DNA of 64,000 nucleotides from Acidobacteriota bacterium. Its GTDB lineage: Bacteria > Acidobacteriota > Vicinamibacteria > Vicinamibacterales > SCN-69-37. The notes under the pieces were generated by a model. The model did not search any database. It worked only from the letters and a program-made list of their open reading frames with translations, and was not told the DNA's origin. Of this stretch, positions 1 to 7,899 are shown in pieces. The DNA is taken from positions 62,001-126,000 of the forward strand of contig JADYYY010000007.1 in NCBI GenBank assembly GCA_020853395.1, in the 5' to 3' direction. The translations under genes were made by a program, and so were the position numbers. Position 1 is the stretch's first letter; every line of letters starts with the position of its first letter.

Positions 1-276
1 CACCCGCAGCCGCGCGTCGGCGACGGCGAAGTCCGCCGCCGCGATCGCGAACTGGATGAAGACGTCCATCTTCTTGACGTCCTTGCGATCCACGAACTGC
101 AGCGGATCGAAGCCCTTGACTTCGCCCGCGATCCGCGCCGAGAAGTCCGACGCGTCGAAATGGGTGATCGGCCCGATGCCGCTCCGGCCCGCGCAGAGCG
201 CGTCCCAGGTTGCCTGCGTTCCGAGGCCGACGGACGACAGCAGTCCGACCCCGGTCACCACCACTCGGCGCGACAC
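1..276 (-). CDS. fabF: 3-oxoacyl-ACP synthase II, N-terminal part (FabF)
   Basis: Only the first 92 codons are in the window; the gene runs off the left edge. A GTG start at 276 gives MSRRVVVTGVGLL, the typical opening of beta-ketoacyl-ACP synthase II, the condensing enzyme that elongates fatty acids on ACP in the cytoplasm. It lies 13 bp downstream of acpP on the same strand, the usual acpP-fabF order. The catalytic Cys-His-His triad would lie outside the window. FabB is the main alternative, but the acpP neighbour favours FabF. Confidence 0.88.
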   Translation of the reverse strand, partial: MSRRVVVTGVGLLSSVGLGTQATWDALCAGRSGIGPITHFDASDFSARIAGEVKGFDPLQFVDRKDVKKMDVFIQFAIAAADFAVADARLRV

Positions 277-289
277 GTCGTCCGTATCC

Positions 290-529
290 CTACTTCTTCT
301 TGGCGTGGCCTTCGATGTACTCGATGGCTTCCTTCACGCGGGTGATCTTCTCGGCGTCCTCGTCGGGGATCTCGATCCCGAATTCCTCCTCGAACGCCAT
401 GACGAGCTCCACGGTGTCGAGCGAGTCGGCCCCCAGATCGTCGACGAAGGACGCGTCCGGCGTCACTTCCTCCTCGTCCACTCCGAGCTGTTCGACGATG
501 ATCTTCTTCACCTGATCCGCAACCGCCAT
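290..529 (-). CDS. acpP: Acyl carrier protein
   Basis: This is a 79-residue acidic protein of normal ACP length. The DSL motif at residues 35-37 holds Ser36, the site for the 4'-phosphopantetheine arm that carries growing acyl chains. These chains are used for fatty acids and, in this organism, for lipid A acylation by the LpxA encoded further on. A strong AGGAGG ribosome site lies 7-8 bases before the ATG. It sits between fabG and fabF in a plsX-fabG-acpP-fabF order. It ends in a Lys-rich tail. Confidence 0.97.
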   Translation of the reverse strand: MAVADQVKKIIVEQLGVDEEEVTPDASFVDDLGADSLDTVELVMAFEEEFGIEIPDEDAEKITRVKEAIEYIEGHAKKK

Positions 530-612
530 TCAATCCTCCTGCATCGGCGCAGCCGAGGGCCCCGCCGTGGCTTCAGCCCGCTCGTCACGTGCGGGTCCGG
601 CGCGCCGCCGCG

Positions 613-1356
613 CTACATGTACATGCCACCGTTGACCGCGAGCACGTGCCCCGTAATATACGCCGCCTCGTCCGAGGCAAGGAACACCACGGCGGCCGCG
701 ACCTCTTCGGGCGTGCCCAGCCGCCTCGCGGGAATCCGCGACGCCCAGTCGGCCTGGGCCGCGCCGGAGATCGCCTTCGTCATGTCGGTGTCGATCAGTC
801 CCGGAGCGACCGCGTTCACGGTGATATTACGCGACGCGACCTCCTGCGCCATCGCCTTGGTCAGGCCGATCAGGCCGGCTTTCGACGCGGCGTAGTTCGC
901 CTGTCCGGCATTGCCGGACTGCCCCACGACCGACGTCACGTTGACGATGCGCCCGTAGCGCTGCTTGACCATCGGCTTCAGGACGGCCTGCGAGCACGCG
1001 AACGCGGCCGTCAGGTTGGTCGCCAGCACCGCGTCCCAGTCGTCGCGCTTCATCCGCAGCATCAGTTGGTCGCGCGTGATGCCGGCGTTGTTGACGAGCA
1101 CGTCGATCCGTTCGTGCCGGCTCACGATGTCGGCCACCAGGCGGCCGACGGCGTCGTCGTCGGTCACGTCGAGCGCCGCCGCGTCGGCGAGGCCGCCGGC
1201 CTCGCCGATCTCGGCGGCCACGGCGGCCGCGTGATCGCCGCGCGCCGCGGCGATCACGCGCGCCCCGCGCGCGGCGAACGCCCGCGCGATCGCGCGGCCG
1301 ATCCCGCGAGAGGCGCCGGTGACCAGCGCCACGCGTCCCGTCATCGTGCCCATCAC
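613..1356 (-). CDS. fabG: 3-oxoacyl-ACP reductase (FabG)
   Basis: A 247-residue short-chain dehydrogenase that reduces 3-oxoacyl-ACP with NADPH in fatty acid elongation. The cofactor motif TGxxxGIG is at residues 13-20 and NNAG at 89-92. The catalytic residues Ser142, Tyr155 and Lys159 (YAASK) are all present. It ends MYM, as many FabG proteins do. The first ATG (1356) and Met5 are both possible starts. Its place between plsX and acpP supports FabG over other SDRs. The fabH and fabD genes often found between plsX and fabG are absent here. Confidence 0.95.
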   Translation of the reverse strand: MMGTMTGRVALVTGASRGIGRAIARAFAARGARVIAAARGDHAAAVAAEIGEAGGLADAAALDVTDDDAVGRLVADIVSRHERIDVLVNNAGITRDQLMLRMKRDDWDAVLATNLTAAFACSQAVLKPMVKQRYGRIVNVTSVVGQSGNAGQANYAASKAGLIGLTKAMAQEVASRNITVNAVAPGLIDTDMTKAISGAAQADWASRIPARRLGTPEEVAAAVVFLASDEAAYITGHVLAVNGGMYM

Positions 1357-1403
1357 AACCTGCCTACTTCAGCACACGGCGGCGACGCCGCGCAACCGCG
1401 CGC

Positions 1404-2408
1404 TCATCGCGCGCGCGCCGCCAGGTCGTCGCGCACGCGCGGCAGCACCCGCCCGGCGATCAGCCGCGCCGCCGTCGCGATCCCGCTCTCCACGGCGCGC
1501 GACGACGACCGGCCGTGTCCGATGAGCGTCAGCTCGCCGACGCCGAGCAGCAGCGCCGCGCCGTGCTCCGCGTAGTCGACGCGCTGGCGGAACCGCTGGA
1601 AGGCGCGCCGCGTGAGCAGCGCGCCGATCTGCGAGACGAGCGCGGCGCCCAGCTCTTCGCGCAGCATGACCTCCAGCGCCTCGACCAGGCCCTCGCCGAC
1701 CTTCAGCGTGATGTTGCCGGTGAAGCCATCGCAGACGGCGACGTCGGCCCGCCCCGTGAAGAGCTCCCGCGCTTCGAGGTTGCCGATGAAGTTGAGATCG
1801 GCCTCCTGCAGGCGCGCGTGCGCTTCGCGGATGAGGTCGTTGCCCTTGCCGGCCTCCTCGCCGATCGACAGCAGTCCGACGCGGGGCCGATCGGCCGTGA
1901 GCGTCACGGCGGCGTACGCCGCGCCGAGCCGGGCGAACGACACCAGGTGCTCGGGCCGGCACTCGAGGTTCGCGCCGGCGTCGAGCAGCACCGCCGCGCC
2001 CGTCAGCGTCGGCACCGTCACGGCCAGCGCCGGACGGTCGACGCCGGGCAGCAGGTCGAACGCGCCGCGCGCCGCGAGCACGGTCGCGCCCGAATGCCCG
2101 GCGCTGAAGACGGCATCGGCGCCGCGCGAGGCGACGAGCGCCGTCGCCACGCGAATCGAGCTGCGCGGCTTGCGGCGCAGGGCGACGAGCGGCGGCTCCG
2201 CCATGCCGACGACGTCCGGCGCGTCGACGATCGAGACGGCCGCCGTCTCCGACGCCGCATAGCGCTCGAGCTCGTCGCGCAGCACGGCCGCGGGGCCGAC
2301 GAGCGCGACGCGGACGTCGAGCCGCTGCACCGCCCTGATCGCACCGTCCACGATGGCGGCCGGCGCATGGTCCCCGCCCATCGCGTCGACGGCGACGACT
2401 GGAGGCAC
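1404..2408 (-). CDS. plsX: Phosphate acyltransferase (PlsX)
   Basis: A 334-residue protein that opens with the family signature AVDAMGGDHAP at residues 6-16. PlsX converts acyl-ACP to acyl-phosphate, the donor for PlsY in the first step of phospholipid synthesis, as a peripheral membrane enzyme. The length matches the family. It follows rpmF by 12 bp and precedes fabG by 47 bp, reproducing the widely conserved DUF177-rpmF-plsX-fab gene order. Confidence 0.96.
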   Translation of the reverse strand: MPPVVAVDAMGGDHAPAAIVDGAIRAVQRLDVRVALVGPAAVLRDELERYAASETAAVSIVDAPDVVGMAEPPLVALRRKPRSSIRVATALVASRGADAVFSAGHSGATVLAARGAFDLLPGVDRPALAVTVPTLTGAAVLLDAGANLECRPEHLVSFARLGAAYAAVTLTADRPRVGLLSIGEEAGKGNDLIREAHARLQEADLNFIGNLEARELFTGRADVAVCDGFTGNITLKVGEGLVEALEVMLREELGAALVSQIGALLTRRAFQRFRQRVDYAEHGAALLLGVGELTLIGHGRSSSRAVESGIATAARLIAGRVLPRVRDDLAARAR

Positions 2409-2420
2409 GGGACGAGCCGC

Positions 2421-2603
2421 TTATTCCTCGTCGACGGCGCGAACCTGACGGCCGCGGTAGTACCCGCAATTACGGCAGACCGTATGCGGCGGGCGCAGTT
2501 CGTGGCACTGTGGGCACTCGCTCGTGCCGATCGGCTTGAGCGCATCGTGCGTGCGGCGCTTGGCGGTGCGGGTCTTGGAGTGTCGTCGCTTGGGATTCGG
2601 CAT
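2421..2603 (-). CDS. rpmF: 50S ribosomal protein L32
   Basis: A 60-residue basic protein with the L32 N-terminus (MPNPKRRHSK). Two Cys pairs (C30/C33 and C43/C46) form a zinc ribbon, so this is the zinc-binding (C+) form of L32. It is a large-subunit ribosomal protein. It sits between the DUF177 gene and plsX, a classic arrangement linking ribosome and membrane lipid synthesis. Confidence 0.97.
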   Translation of the reverse strand: MPNPKRRHSKTRTAKRRTHDALKPIGTSECPQCHELRPPHTVCRNCGYYRGRQVRAVDEE

Positions 2604-2694
2604 GGGATGACTGCTCGGCTGCTCTCACTCTGGGTCGTTGGTGATGTCGAACGGCGATTCGGCGCCCGCAGCCCGCCGGGCATCCGGATCGCGT

Positions 2695-3222
2695 CTACTG
2701 AAAATGCCCCTTCAACTGGCGCAACGCGTCGAGCCGGGGGTCCACCCACTCCACCTGACACGTGCAGCTCTCCCGATTGCGGTTGATCCCGCAGACCGGA
2801 CAGAGCCCCAGGCAGTCGGCCCGGCACAGCGGCTTCATCGGCAGCGCCAGGTAGCATTGCTCGCGCACGACTTCCCCGAGGTCGATCACGTCCTCACGGT
2901 AGTACGAGACGCCGAGATCCTCGGAGGCCACCTGCTCGTCGTCGCCGGCGACGTTCTCGGCCGCGGGCAGGAAGATCGAGTCGATCGGCGCGTCCACCAG
3001 AATCTCGAACGGCTCGAGGCATCGGCTGCAGTCGGTGGCGATCGTCGTCTTCACCCGCCCGGTCAGCCGGACTTTCCTCGCGTCCTTGGTCACCTCGACA
3101 TCGAGGTCGACCGGTGCGACCACGCGGAACTGGTCGTCGCCGGCGAACTCCGCGGGCGCGAGCCGCCTGACGACATGCTCCACGCCGGCACGGATTCGGT
3201 TCAGGTCGAGCCACATACTCAT
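2695..3222 (-). CDS. DUF177 (YceD) family protein
   Basis: About 175 residues from the ATG at 3222, which has a GGGGGCG ribosome site 6-7 bases upstream; a TTG at 3249 would add 9 residues with no such site. It contains the DUF177 core with a CSRCLEPF-type motif and a C-terminal Cys cluster (CxxC then CxC) that may bind metal. DUF177/YceD proteins are encoded just before rpmF in most bacteria and have been linked to 23S rRNA handling and ribosome assembly. The family call is firm; the exact role is not. Confidence 0.88.
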   Translation of the reverse strand: MSMWLDLNRIRAGVEHVVRRLAPAEFAGDDQFRVVAPVDLDVEVTKDARKVRLTGRVKTTIATDCSRCLEPFEILVDAPIDSIFLPAAENVAGDDEQVASEDLGVSYYREDVIDLGEVVREQCYLALPMKPLCRADCLGLCPVCGINRNRESCTCQVEWVDPRLDALRQLKGHFQ

Positions 3223-3255
3223 CGAACGCCCCCGGTGGAGCTCGGGCAAACGTCT

Positions 3256-3261
3256 ATTTTA
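3256..3261 (-). promoter_or_regulatory. Candidate -10 element of the DUF177-rpmF-plsX-fab operon
   Basis: The minus-strand hexamer TAAAAT lies 33 bases before the chosen DUF177 start, in a short AT-rich patch of otherwise GC-rich DNA between dgt and the operon. I see no good -35 hexamer at 16-18 bases. The expected start of transcription would leave a leader of about 26 bases that includes the ribosome site. Confidence 0.4.
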
Positions 3262-3375
3262 CATCGGGCGGCGATCCGGCCCAGCGCCCAGGGGCCGGGC
3301 CGTTCCACACGCCTCGCGTCGCCCTTGGCGCGGCCCGACCGGTGCGACATGAGGTAGGTAGCCGCGAGGCGAGCA

Positions 3376-4419
3376 TCAGACGCTCCAGGACCTCGGCACG
3401 AAGAGCTCCTCGAAGAGCGCCACGGCATAGCGGTCGGTCATCCCGGCCACGAAATCCCTGGCGGCCGCGTCGAGCCCTTCCTCGGCGATGGTTGCGGGAT
3501 CCAGATACGGCTCGGGACGCTGCCTGATGCGCCCCCAGATCCCGCCGAGCACACCGGACGCCTTCTCGAACTCGGCCGTCGCCCTGGGATTCTCGTAGAC
3601 GGCGTCGAAGAGATAGCTGCGCAGCGCGAGCGTGGCGTCGAGGACCTCGTCGCTCATCCGGATCTCGGCCAGCCCGGCGTCGAGCGTCCGGTGCACGACG
3701 TCGGTGACCATCGTGTTGATGCGCTGAGACGACGTCTCGCCGAGCACGGCCGTCGCCGACGCCGGCAACGCTGCCGGCTCCAGCACGCCGGCGCGCACCG
3801 CGTCGTCGATGTCGTGGTTCACGTACGCGATGATGTCGGCCACGCGCGCGATCTGCCCTTCGATCGTGCTCGCGCGATCGGCGGCGGGCGCGCCGACGGG
3901 CAGCCCGTGCTTGCCCTTGGAATGGCGCGCGATCCCGTCGCGCACTTCCCACGTGAGGTTCAATCCCTGCCGGCCGTTCTCCAGCAGATCGACGATGCGC
4001 AGGCTCTGCGCGTAGTGGCTGAACCCGCCCGGCACGAGCCGGTCGATCACCCGTTCGCCCGCGTGGCCGAACGGCGGATGGCCGAGATCGTGTCCGAGCG
4101 CGATCGCCTCGGTCAGCTCTTCGTGCAGGCGGAGCACCTTCGCGATGCTCCGGGCGACCTGGGAGACCTCGAGGGTGTGGGTCAGGCGCGTGCGGTAGTG
4201 ATCGCCGGTCGGCGCGAAGAAGACCTGCGTCTTGTGCTTGAGCCGGCGGAAGGCCTTCGAGTGGATGATTCGATCGCGGTCGCGCTGAAACGCCGGGCGG
4301 ATCGGGTCCTCGCGCTCGGGCCGGCGGCGGCCCCGGCTCGCGGCGCTCCGCGCTGCCTGTGGCGCGAGGAACTCGCGCTCGCGCGCCTCGAGCTGTTCAC
4401 GGATCGTCATGCCCGGCAC
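3376..4419 (-). CDS. dgt: dGTPase-like dNTP triphosphohydrolase
   Basis: A 347-residue HD-domain protein. The opening IRPAFQRDRDRIIHSKAFRRL motif region (residues about 40-60), then RTRLTHTLEVSQ and HDLGHPPFGHAGE, supply the H...HD...D metal ligands of the deoxynucleoside triphosphate triphosphohydrolase family. The family cleaves dNTPs to nucleoside plus triphosphate and so lowers dNTP pools. Starts are GTG 4419 or ATG 4410. It stands alone between the lipid operon and miaA. It matches the shorter Dgt-like class found widely outside enterobacteria, so strict dGTP specificity should not be assumed. Confidence 0.9.
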   Translation of the reverse strand: MPGMTIREQLEAREREFLAPQAARSAASRGRRRPEREDPIRPAFQRDRDRIIHSKAFRRLKHKTQVFFAPTGDHYRTRLTHTLEVSQVARSIAKVLRLHEELTEAIALGHDLGHPPFGHAGERVIDRLVPGGFSHYAQSLRIVDLLENGRQGLNLTWEVRDGIARHSKGKHGLPVGAPAADRASTIEGQIARVADIIAYVNHDIDDAVRAGVLEPAALPASATAVLGETSSQRINTMVTDVVHRTLDAGLAEIRMSDEVLDATLALRSYLFDAVYENPRATAEFEKASGVLGGIWGRIRQRPEPYLDPATIAEEGLDAAARDFVAGMTDRYAVALFEELFVPRSWSV

Positions 4420-4505
4420 TCTCGAGCCGCCTCGAGGTGTGACACGCGCGTGCCGCCCGTCATGGCGTCGAGCCGGGGCTCGGAGTCGATGATCGACACG
4501 TCACG

Positions 4506-4511
4506 ATTATG
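4506..4511 (-). promoter_or_regulatory. Candidate -10 element upstream of dgt
   Basis: The minus-strand hexamer CATAAT is set in a local AT-rich patch within the 218-bp gap between dgt and miaA. It is about 87 bases before dgt. The -35 region (CGGTTG at 17 bases) is poor. This is the only reasonable promoter candidate in the gap. Confidence 0.3.
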
Positions 4512-4533
4512 CTACGTCGGCCTCGAAACAACC

Positions 4534-4548
4534 GCCTCTTGAAGAGGC
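4534..4548 (-). terminator. Possible terminator hairpin after miaA
   Basis: GCCTCTT and AAGAGGC form a 15-base inverted repeat about 90 bases downstream of the miaA stop. On the minus strand it is followed by GGTTGTTTCG, only a weak T-run. The stem is short, so this is a weak candidate. Confidence 0.3.
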
Positions 4549-4637
4549 AGGCCAGCGCGCGGACCACCTCGCCAACGAGGCGGCGGCGAGCGGCGATCGC
4601 CGGGCTGGCGCGATCGGCCTGCGCGGCGGCGCGACGC

Positions 4638-5567
4638 TCAGCGCTTCTCCTCCCGCCAGCGTCCCACGCATTGAATGGCGGCCGCGGCGTCGCCCCCGGC
4701 CTCGGCATCGAGCCACGTCACGCCCGGCTCTTTGCGGAACCAGGTCATCTGCCGTTTCGCGTAGCGCATGTTCTCGCGCACGATCAGCGCGCGCGTCGCC
4801 GCCTCGTCGCGCACGCCCGCCAGCAGATCCAGGATCTGCCGGTACACGAGACCGCTGAACGCGTGGGCATCCGGCGGTACGCCGGCGGCGATCAATCGCT
4901 GGACTTCCGCGACGACGCCGCGCGCGAACTGCTCGTCGACGCGGCGGGCGACGCGTGCAAGTTGCAGCGCGCGCGAGACGCGCAGGCCGATGGCGCACAC
5001 GTCCGCCGCGCCGAGCGGCGACCTGGTCTCGCCGAAGTGGTCGGTCAGCGGCCGGCCGGTGAGCAGGTAGACCTCGAGTGCGCGCACGATCCGCTTGCGA
5101 TCGCCCGGCAGCACGCGCCGGCCGGACGCGGAGTCGACCCGGGTGAGCCAGCGGTGCAACGACGCCGTGCCGCGCCGCTCGGCCACGCGCTCGAGCCGGC
5201 GCCGGATGCGCTCGTCACGCGCGGGCCCCGCGAACAGACCTCTCGTCAGCGCCCGAAAGTAGAAGCCGGTGCCGCCGACGACGATCGGCAGCCGGCCCCG
5301 CGCGGCGATGTCGTGGATGGCCGCCGCGGCGTCGGCCGCGTACCGCGCCGCCGAGTAGATCTCGGTGGGCGCCGCGACGTCGATCAGATGGTGAGGGATG
5401 GCGCGCCGCTCGGCCTCCGTCGGCTTGTCGGTGCCGATGTCGAGCCCGCGATACACCGCCGTCGAATCGCACGAGACGACTTCCCCGCCGAACGCCGATG
5501 CCAGGGCGACGCCGAGCGCCGTCTTGCCCGACGCCGTCGGGCCGACGACCGCCACCAGCCGCGTCAC
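4638..5567 (-). CDS. miaA: tRNA dimethylallyltransferase (MiaA)
   Basis: 309 residues from the GTG at 5567, whose GTGA overlaps the stop of the TonB-like gene. The N-terminus carries the P-loop GPTASGKT (residues about 9-16) and a DSTAVYRGLDIGTDKP segment (the family's DSxQxYxxxxIGTaKP). Mid-protein VVGGTGFY and a late RYAKRQMTWFRK segment are typical MiaA features. The enzyme adds an isopentenyl group to A37 of tRNAs reading UNN codons. The reading frame stays open far upstream, but family homology begins at this GTG. Confidence 0.94.
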   Translation of the reverse strand: MTRLVAVVGPTASGKTALGVALASAFGGEVVSCDSTAVYRGLDIGTDKPTEAERRAIPHHLIDVAAPTEIYSAARYAADAAAAIHDIAARGRLPIVVGGTGFYFRALTRGLFAGPARDERIRRRLERVAERRGTASLHRWLTRVDSASGRRVLPGDRKRIVRALEVYLLTGRPLTDHFGETRSPLGAADVCAIGLRVSRALQLARVARRVDEQFARGVVAEVQRLIAAGVPPDAHAFSGLVYRQILDLLAGVRDEAATRALIVRENMRYAKRQMTWFRKEPGVTWLDAEAGGDAAAAIQCVGRWREEKR

Positions 5568-6448
5568 TGCCGATCCCGGAGCGGCTCGTTGTAGTGGAAC
5601 GTGACCGTGAAGAGCACGCGATCGTCCTGGTACTCGGCCGGCAGCACGGACGTCGGGTTCGACAGCTTGAGCGCGGTGACGGCGGCCTGCGTGAGCGCGC
5701 CGATGGCCGCCGGCTGCCTGACCTGGAGATCGATGAGCGTGCCGTTGCGGAGAACGGTGAAGGTGACGACGACGCGGCCGCGCGACATCTCGGCGACCTG
5801 CGGGATGATCCAGTTGCGGCGGATCTGCGCGGCGAAGCGGCGCATCCACGGCCCGAAGTCGATGCCCTCGATCGGCCGCCCCTTCGAGTCGAGCATCTCG
5901 ACGTCGGCACCCGAGTCGCCTTCGCCGATCCCCGGCTGCTGCGCGCTGACCTGCGGTTCCTGGAGGTAGCGGCCCAGGTCGCGGAAGGCGTTGCCCAGGC
6001 TGCCGCTCGGCCGCGGCGGCGGCGGGCGCTCCGGCTCGGGCGGGGCCATCGCGCCCAGGGTCGAGGGCGACGGCGCCAGGGGGTCTGGCGTCTCGGGACC
6101 CGGCGCCGGCTCCGTCCGCGGCACGTCGGGCGCTGGCGGCGCGGGCGCGGCATCGGGCGCCGGCACGGGCGTCGGCTTCGCCCGCAGGTCGAACTCCGAC
6201 CGGTCGGCCTCCGGATTCGGAATCTGACGGCGGTCGATGAGCGGCATCACCTGGACGAACCGGAGCGGTTCCTGCTGCTCGGCCTGCGCGGCCTCCTCGG
6301 GCGCCGCCTCGAACCACTCGGCGGGCGCGACGAGCAGGAAGATCACGAAGGCGAGGTGGACGATGATCGACAGCAGCACGCCCTCGCGCACCGAGATGGC
6401 CTGCGGCACACGGGGGATGTCTGGCCGATCGTCGAAGTCCAGGTACAT
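5564..6448 (-). CDS. TonB-family C-terminal domain protein
   Basis: A 294-residue protein with a short cytoplasmic N-terminus and one membrane helix at about residues 24-42. A long Pro/Ala/Glu-rich periplasmic stretch (about 60-150) follows, then a C-terminal TonB/TolA-type domain (about 195-290) with VVVTFTVLRNGTL. This is the layout of TonB, which transmits inner-membrane energy to outer-membrane receptors, or of a stand-alone TolA/TonB-like envelope protein. No exbB or exbD lies nearby, so receptor coupling is uncertain. Its stop overlaps the miaA start, so the two are translationally coupled. Confidence 0.8.
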   Translation of the reverse strand: MYLDFDDRPDIPRVPQAISVREGVLLSIIVHLAFVIFLLVAPAEWFEAAPEEAAQAEQQEPLRFVQVMPLIDRRQIPNPEADRSEFDLRAKPTPVPAPDAAPAPPAPDVPRTEPAPGPETPDPLAPSPSTLGAMAPPEPERPPPPRPSGSLGNAFRDLGRYLQEPQVSAQQPGIGEGDSGADVEMLDSKGRPIEGIDFGPWMRRFAAQIRRNWIIPQVAEMSRGRVVVTFTVLRNGTLIDLQVRQPAAIGALTQAAVTALKLSNPTSVLPAEYQDDRVLFTVTFHYNEPLRDRQ

Positions 6449-6520
6449 CAGTAACTTGTCTCGCAGTATACGGCCGGCGGTCGGACGGTGCCACGCGGGG
6501 CCCGGGCGAGCTCCTGGTGT

Positions 6521-7267
6521 TCAGACGCGGGACGCGGCCGGTTGGGCGTCGGGCTTGACGGCAAGATACAGATAGACGATCCCGAACGTGAGCGGCTCGA
6601 CGCGGATGTTCGCGAAGCCCATCTCGCGGAGCATCGCGCCGAACGCCTGCCCCGACGGGAACTCGAGGACCGAGGCCGGCAGGTACGCGTACGCGTCCCC
6701 GTGCTTCGAGACGAGCCCGCCGATTCGCGGCAGCACGTGCGTGAAGTACCAGAGATACGCCTGGCGCAGGCCGGGCAACGCCGGCGCGCCGAACTCGAGG
6801 ATCGCGAGCCGTCCGCCTGGCCGCAGCACCCGGAAGAACTCGGCGCACGCCGCGCGCGGGTCGACCACGTTCCGGATGCCGAACGCCACCATGGCGACAT
6901 CCATGGATGCGTCCGGGAGCGGTACCTGCGTGGCATCGGCCCGTGCGACCTGCACGCGCGCCGCCAGGCCGGCGGCCCTGACCTTTCGCTGCGCGATGCC
7001 GAGCATCTCGCCCGAGAAGTCGATGCCGACGACGCCCGCCGCGCGTCCCGACGCCGAGGTCGCCGCCTCGATGGCGAGATCCGCCGTGCCCGTGCACATG
7101 TCCAGCACGCGCTCGTGTCCGGTCAGCGACAGCGCCCGTACCGCTCGCGCGCGCCACCGGCGATCGAGGCCGGCGCTGAGCAGGTGGTTGAGCGTGTCGT
7201 AGCGGCGGGCGATCGCGTCGAACATGCCCGCGATGCGCCCGGGATCTTTGGAGATCGAAACCGTCAT
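6521..7267 (-). CDS. menG: Demethylmenaquinone methyltransferase (MenG/UbiE)
   Basis: 248 residues from the ATG at 7267, which overlaps the mqnM stop (ATGA). The N-terminus has the UbiE pattern FDAIARRYDTLNHLLSAGLD; class I SAM-binding motif CTGTADLAIEA and the post-motif FGIRNV are visible. It methylates demethylmenaquinone in the last step of menaquinone synthesis. Being the last gene of a futalosine-pathway operon favours menaquinone rather than ubiquinone as its substrate. Confidence 0.93.
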   Translation of the reverse strand: MTVSISKDPGRIAGMFDAIARRYDTLNHLLSAGLDRRWRARAVRALSLTGHERVLDMCTGTADLAIEAATSASGRAAGVVGIDFSGEMLGIAQRKVRAAGLAARVQVARADATQVPLPDASMDVAMVAFGIRNVVDPRAACAEFFRVLRPGGRLAILEFGAPALPGLRQAYLWYFTHVLPRIGGLVSKHGDAYAYLPASVLEFPSGQAFGAMLREMGFANIRVEPLTFGIVYLYLAVKPDAQPAASRV

Positions 7268-7899
7268 TCGCCCTTCCACGCAGGGAAGAGCCGCTGGTCG
7301 AAGCCCAGCGCGTTCAGGATCTTGCCCGCGATGAAGTCCGCGAGGTCGTCGATCGTCTTCGGCCGCTGGTAGAAGGCGGGCATCGCCGGCAGCACCATCG
7401 CGCCCGCCTCGGCGCACGCGACCATGTTGCGCAGCGCGGGCAGGCTCATGGGCGTTTCGCGCGGTACGACCACGAGCCGCCGCTGCTCCTTGAGCATGAC
7501 ATCCGCCGCGCGCTCGATGAGGCTGCGCGACAGCCCCTGCGCCACGGCGGCGAGCGTCTTCATCGAGCACGGCACGATGACCATGCTCTCGCAGCGGTGG
7601 CTTCCGCTCGCCAGCGAGGCACCGAGATCACGGTTGCCGAGCAAGCGAAAGCTGCCGCGCGCCACACCATCGCCGTACTTGGCCGCGAGCAACTCGGGCA
7701 GCCGTTCGACCTTCGCGTCCGGCCCGAGCTCGTCCATGAGCAGCCGGCGTCCGTAGTCGCTGAACACGATGTCGAGCTCGCAGCCCAGCTCGAGGAGGGC
7801 CGCGATGGTGCGCACGGCGTAGATCGCGCCGCTCGCGCCGGTGACGCCGACGGCCACGCGCCTGGCGCTCGCGCCCGCCGGCTCCGTTCGGGCGCTCAC
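7264..7899 (-). CDS. mqnM: UbiX-family flavin prenyltransferase (MqnM role)
   Basis: 211 residues from the GTG at 7899, which overlaps the stop of the UbiA-like gene (GTGA). The N-terminal VGVTGASGAIYA and the VVVPRETPMS segment are UbiX signatures. UbiX makes prenylated FMN from FMN and dimethylallyl phosphate; the cofactor is then used by a UbiD decarboxylase. Its partner is the UbiD-like gene at 12892-14355 of the same operon. In futalosine-pathway organisms this UbiX paralogue is called MqnM. The role follows from the neighbours; the family call is certain. Confidence 0.9.
   Translation of the reverse strand: MSARTEPAGASARRVAVGVTGASGAIYAVRTIAALLELGCELDIVFSDYGRRLLMDELGPDAKVERLPELLAAKYGDGVARGSFRLLGNRDLGASLASGSHRCESMVIVPCSMKTLAAVAQGLSRSLIERAADVMLKEQRRLVVVPRETPMSLPALRNMVACAEAGAMVLPAMPAFYQRPKTIDDLADFIAGKILNALGFDQRLFPAWKGE

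Noticed and set aside
4410-4499. A 30-codon leader ORF (GTG 4499) ending in an overlap with the dgt ATG.
   Set aside because: No ribosome site, conservation unknown and typical of chance in GC-rich DNA; not strong enough to list.
4638-7157. One continuous minus-strand frame that could be read as a menG-TonB-MiaA fusion.
   Set aside because: Only the MiaA part is in its family frame; the upstream portion is a shadow of the TonB-like and menG genes, and a GTGA overlap marks the true miaA start.
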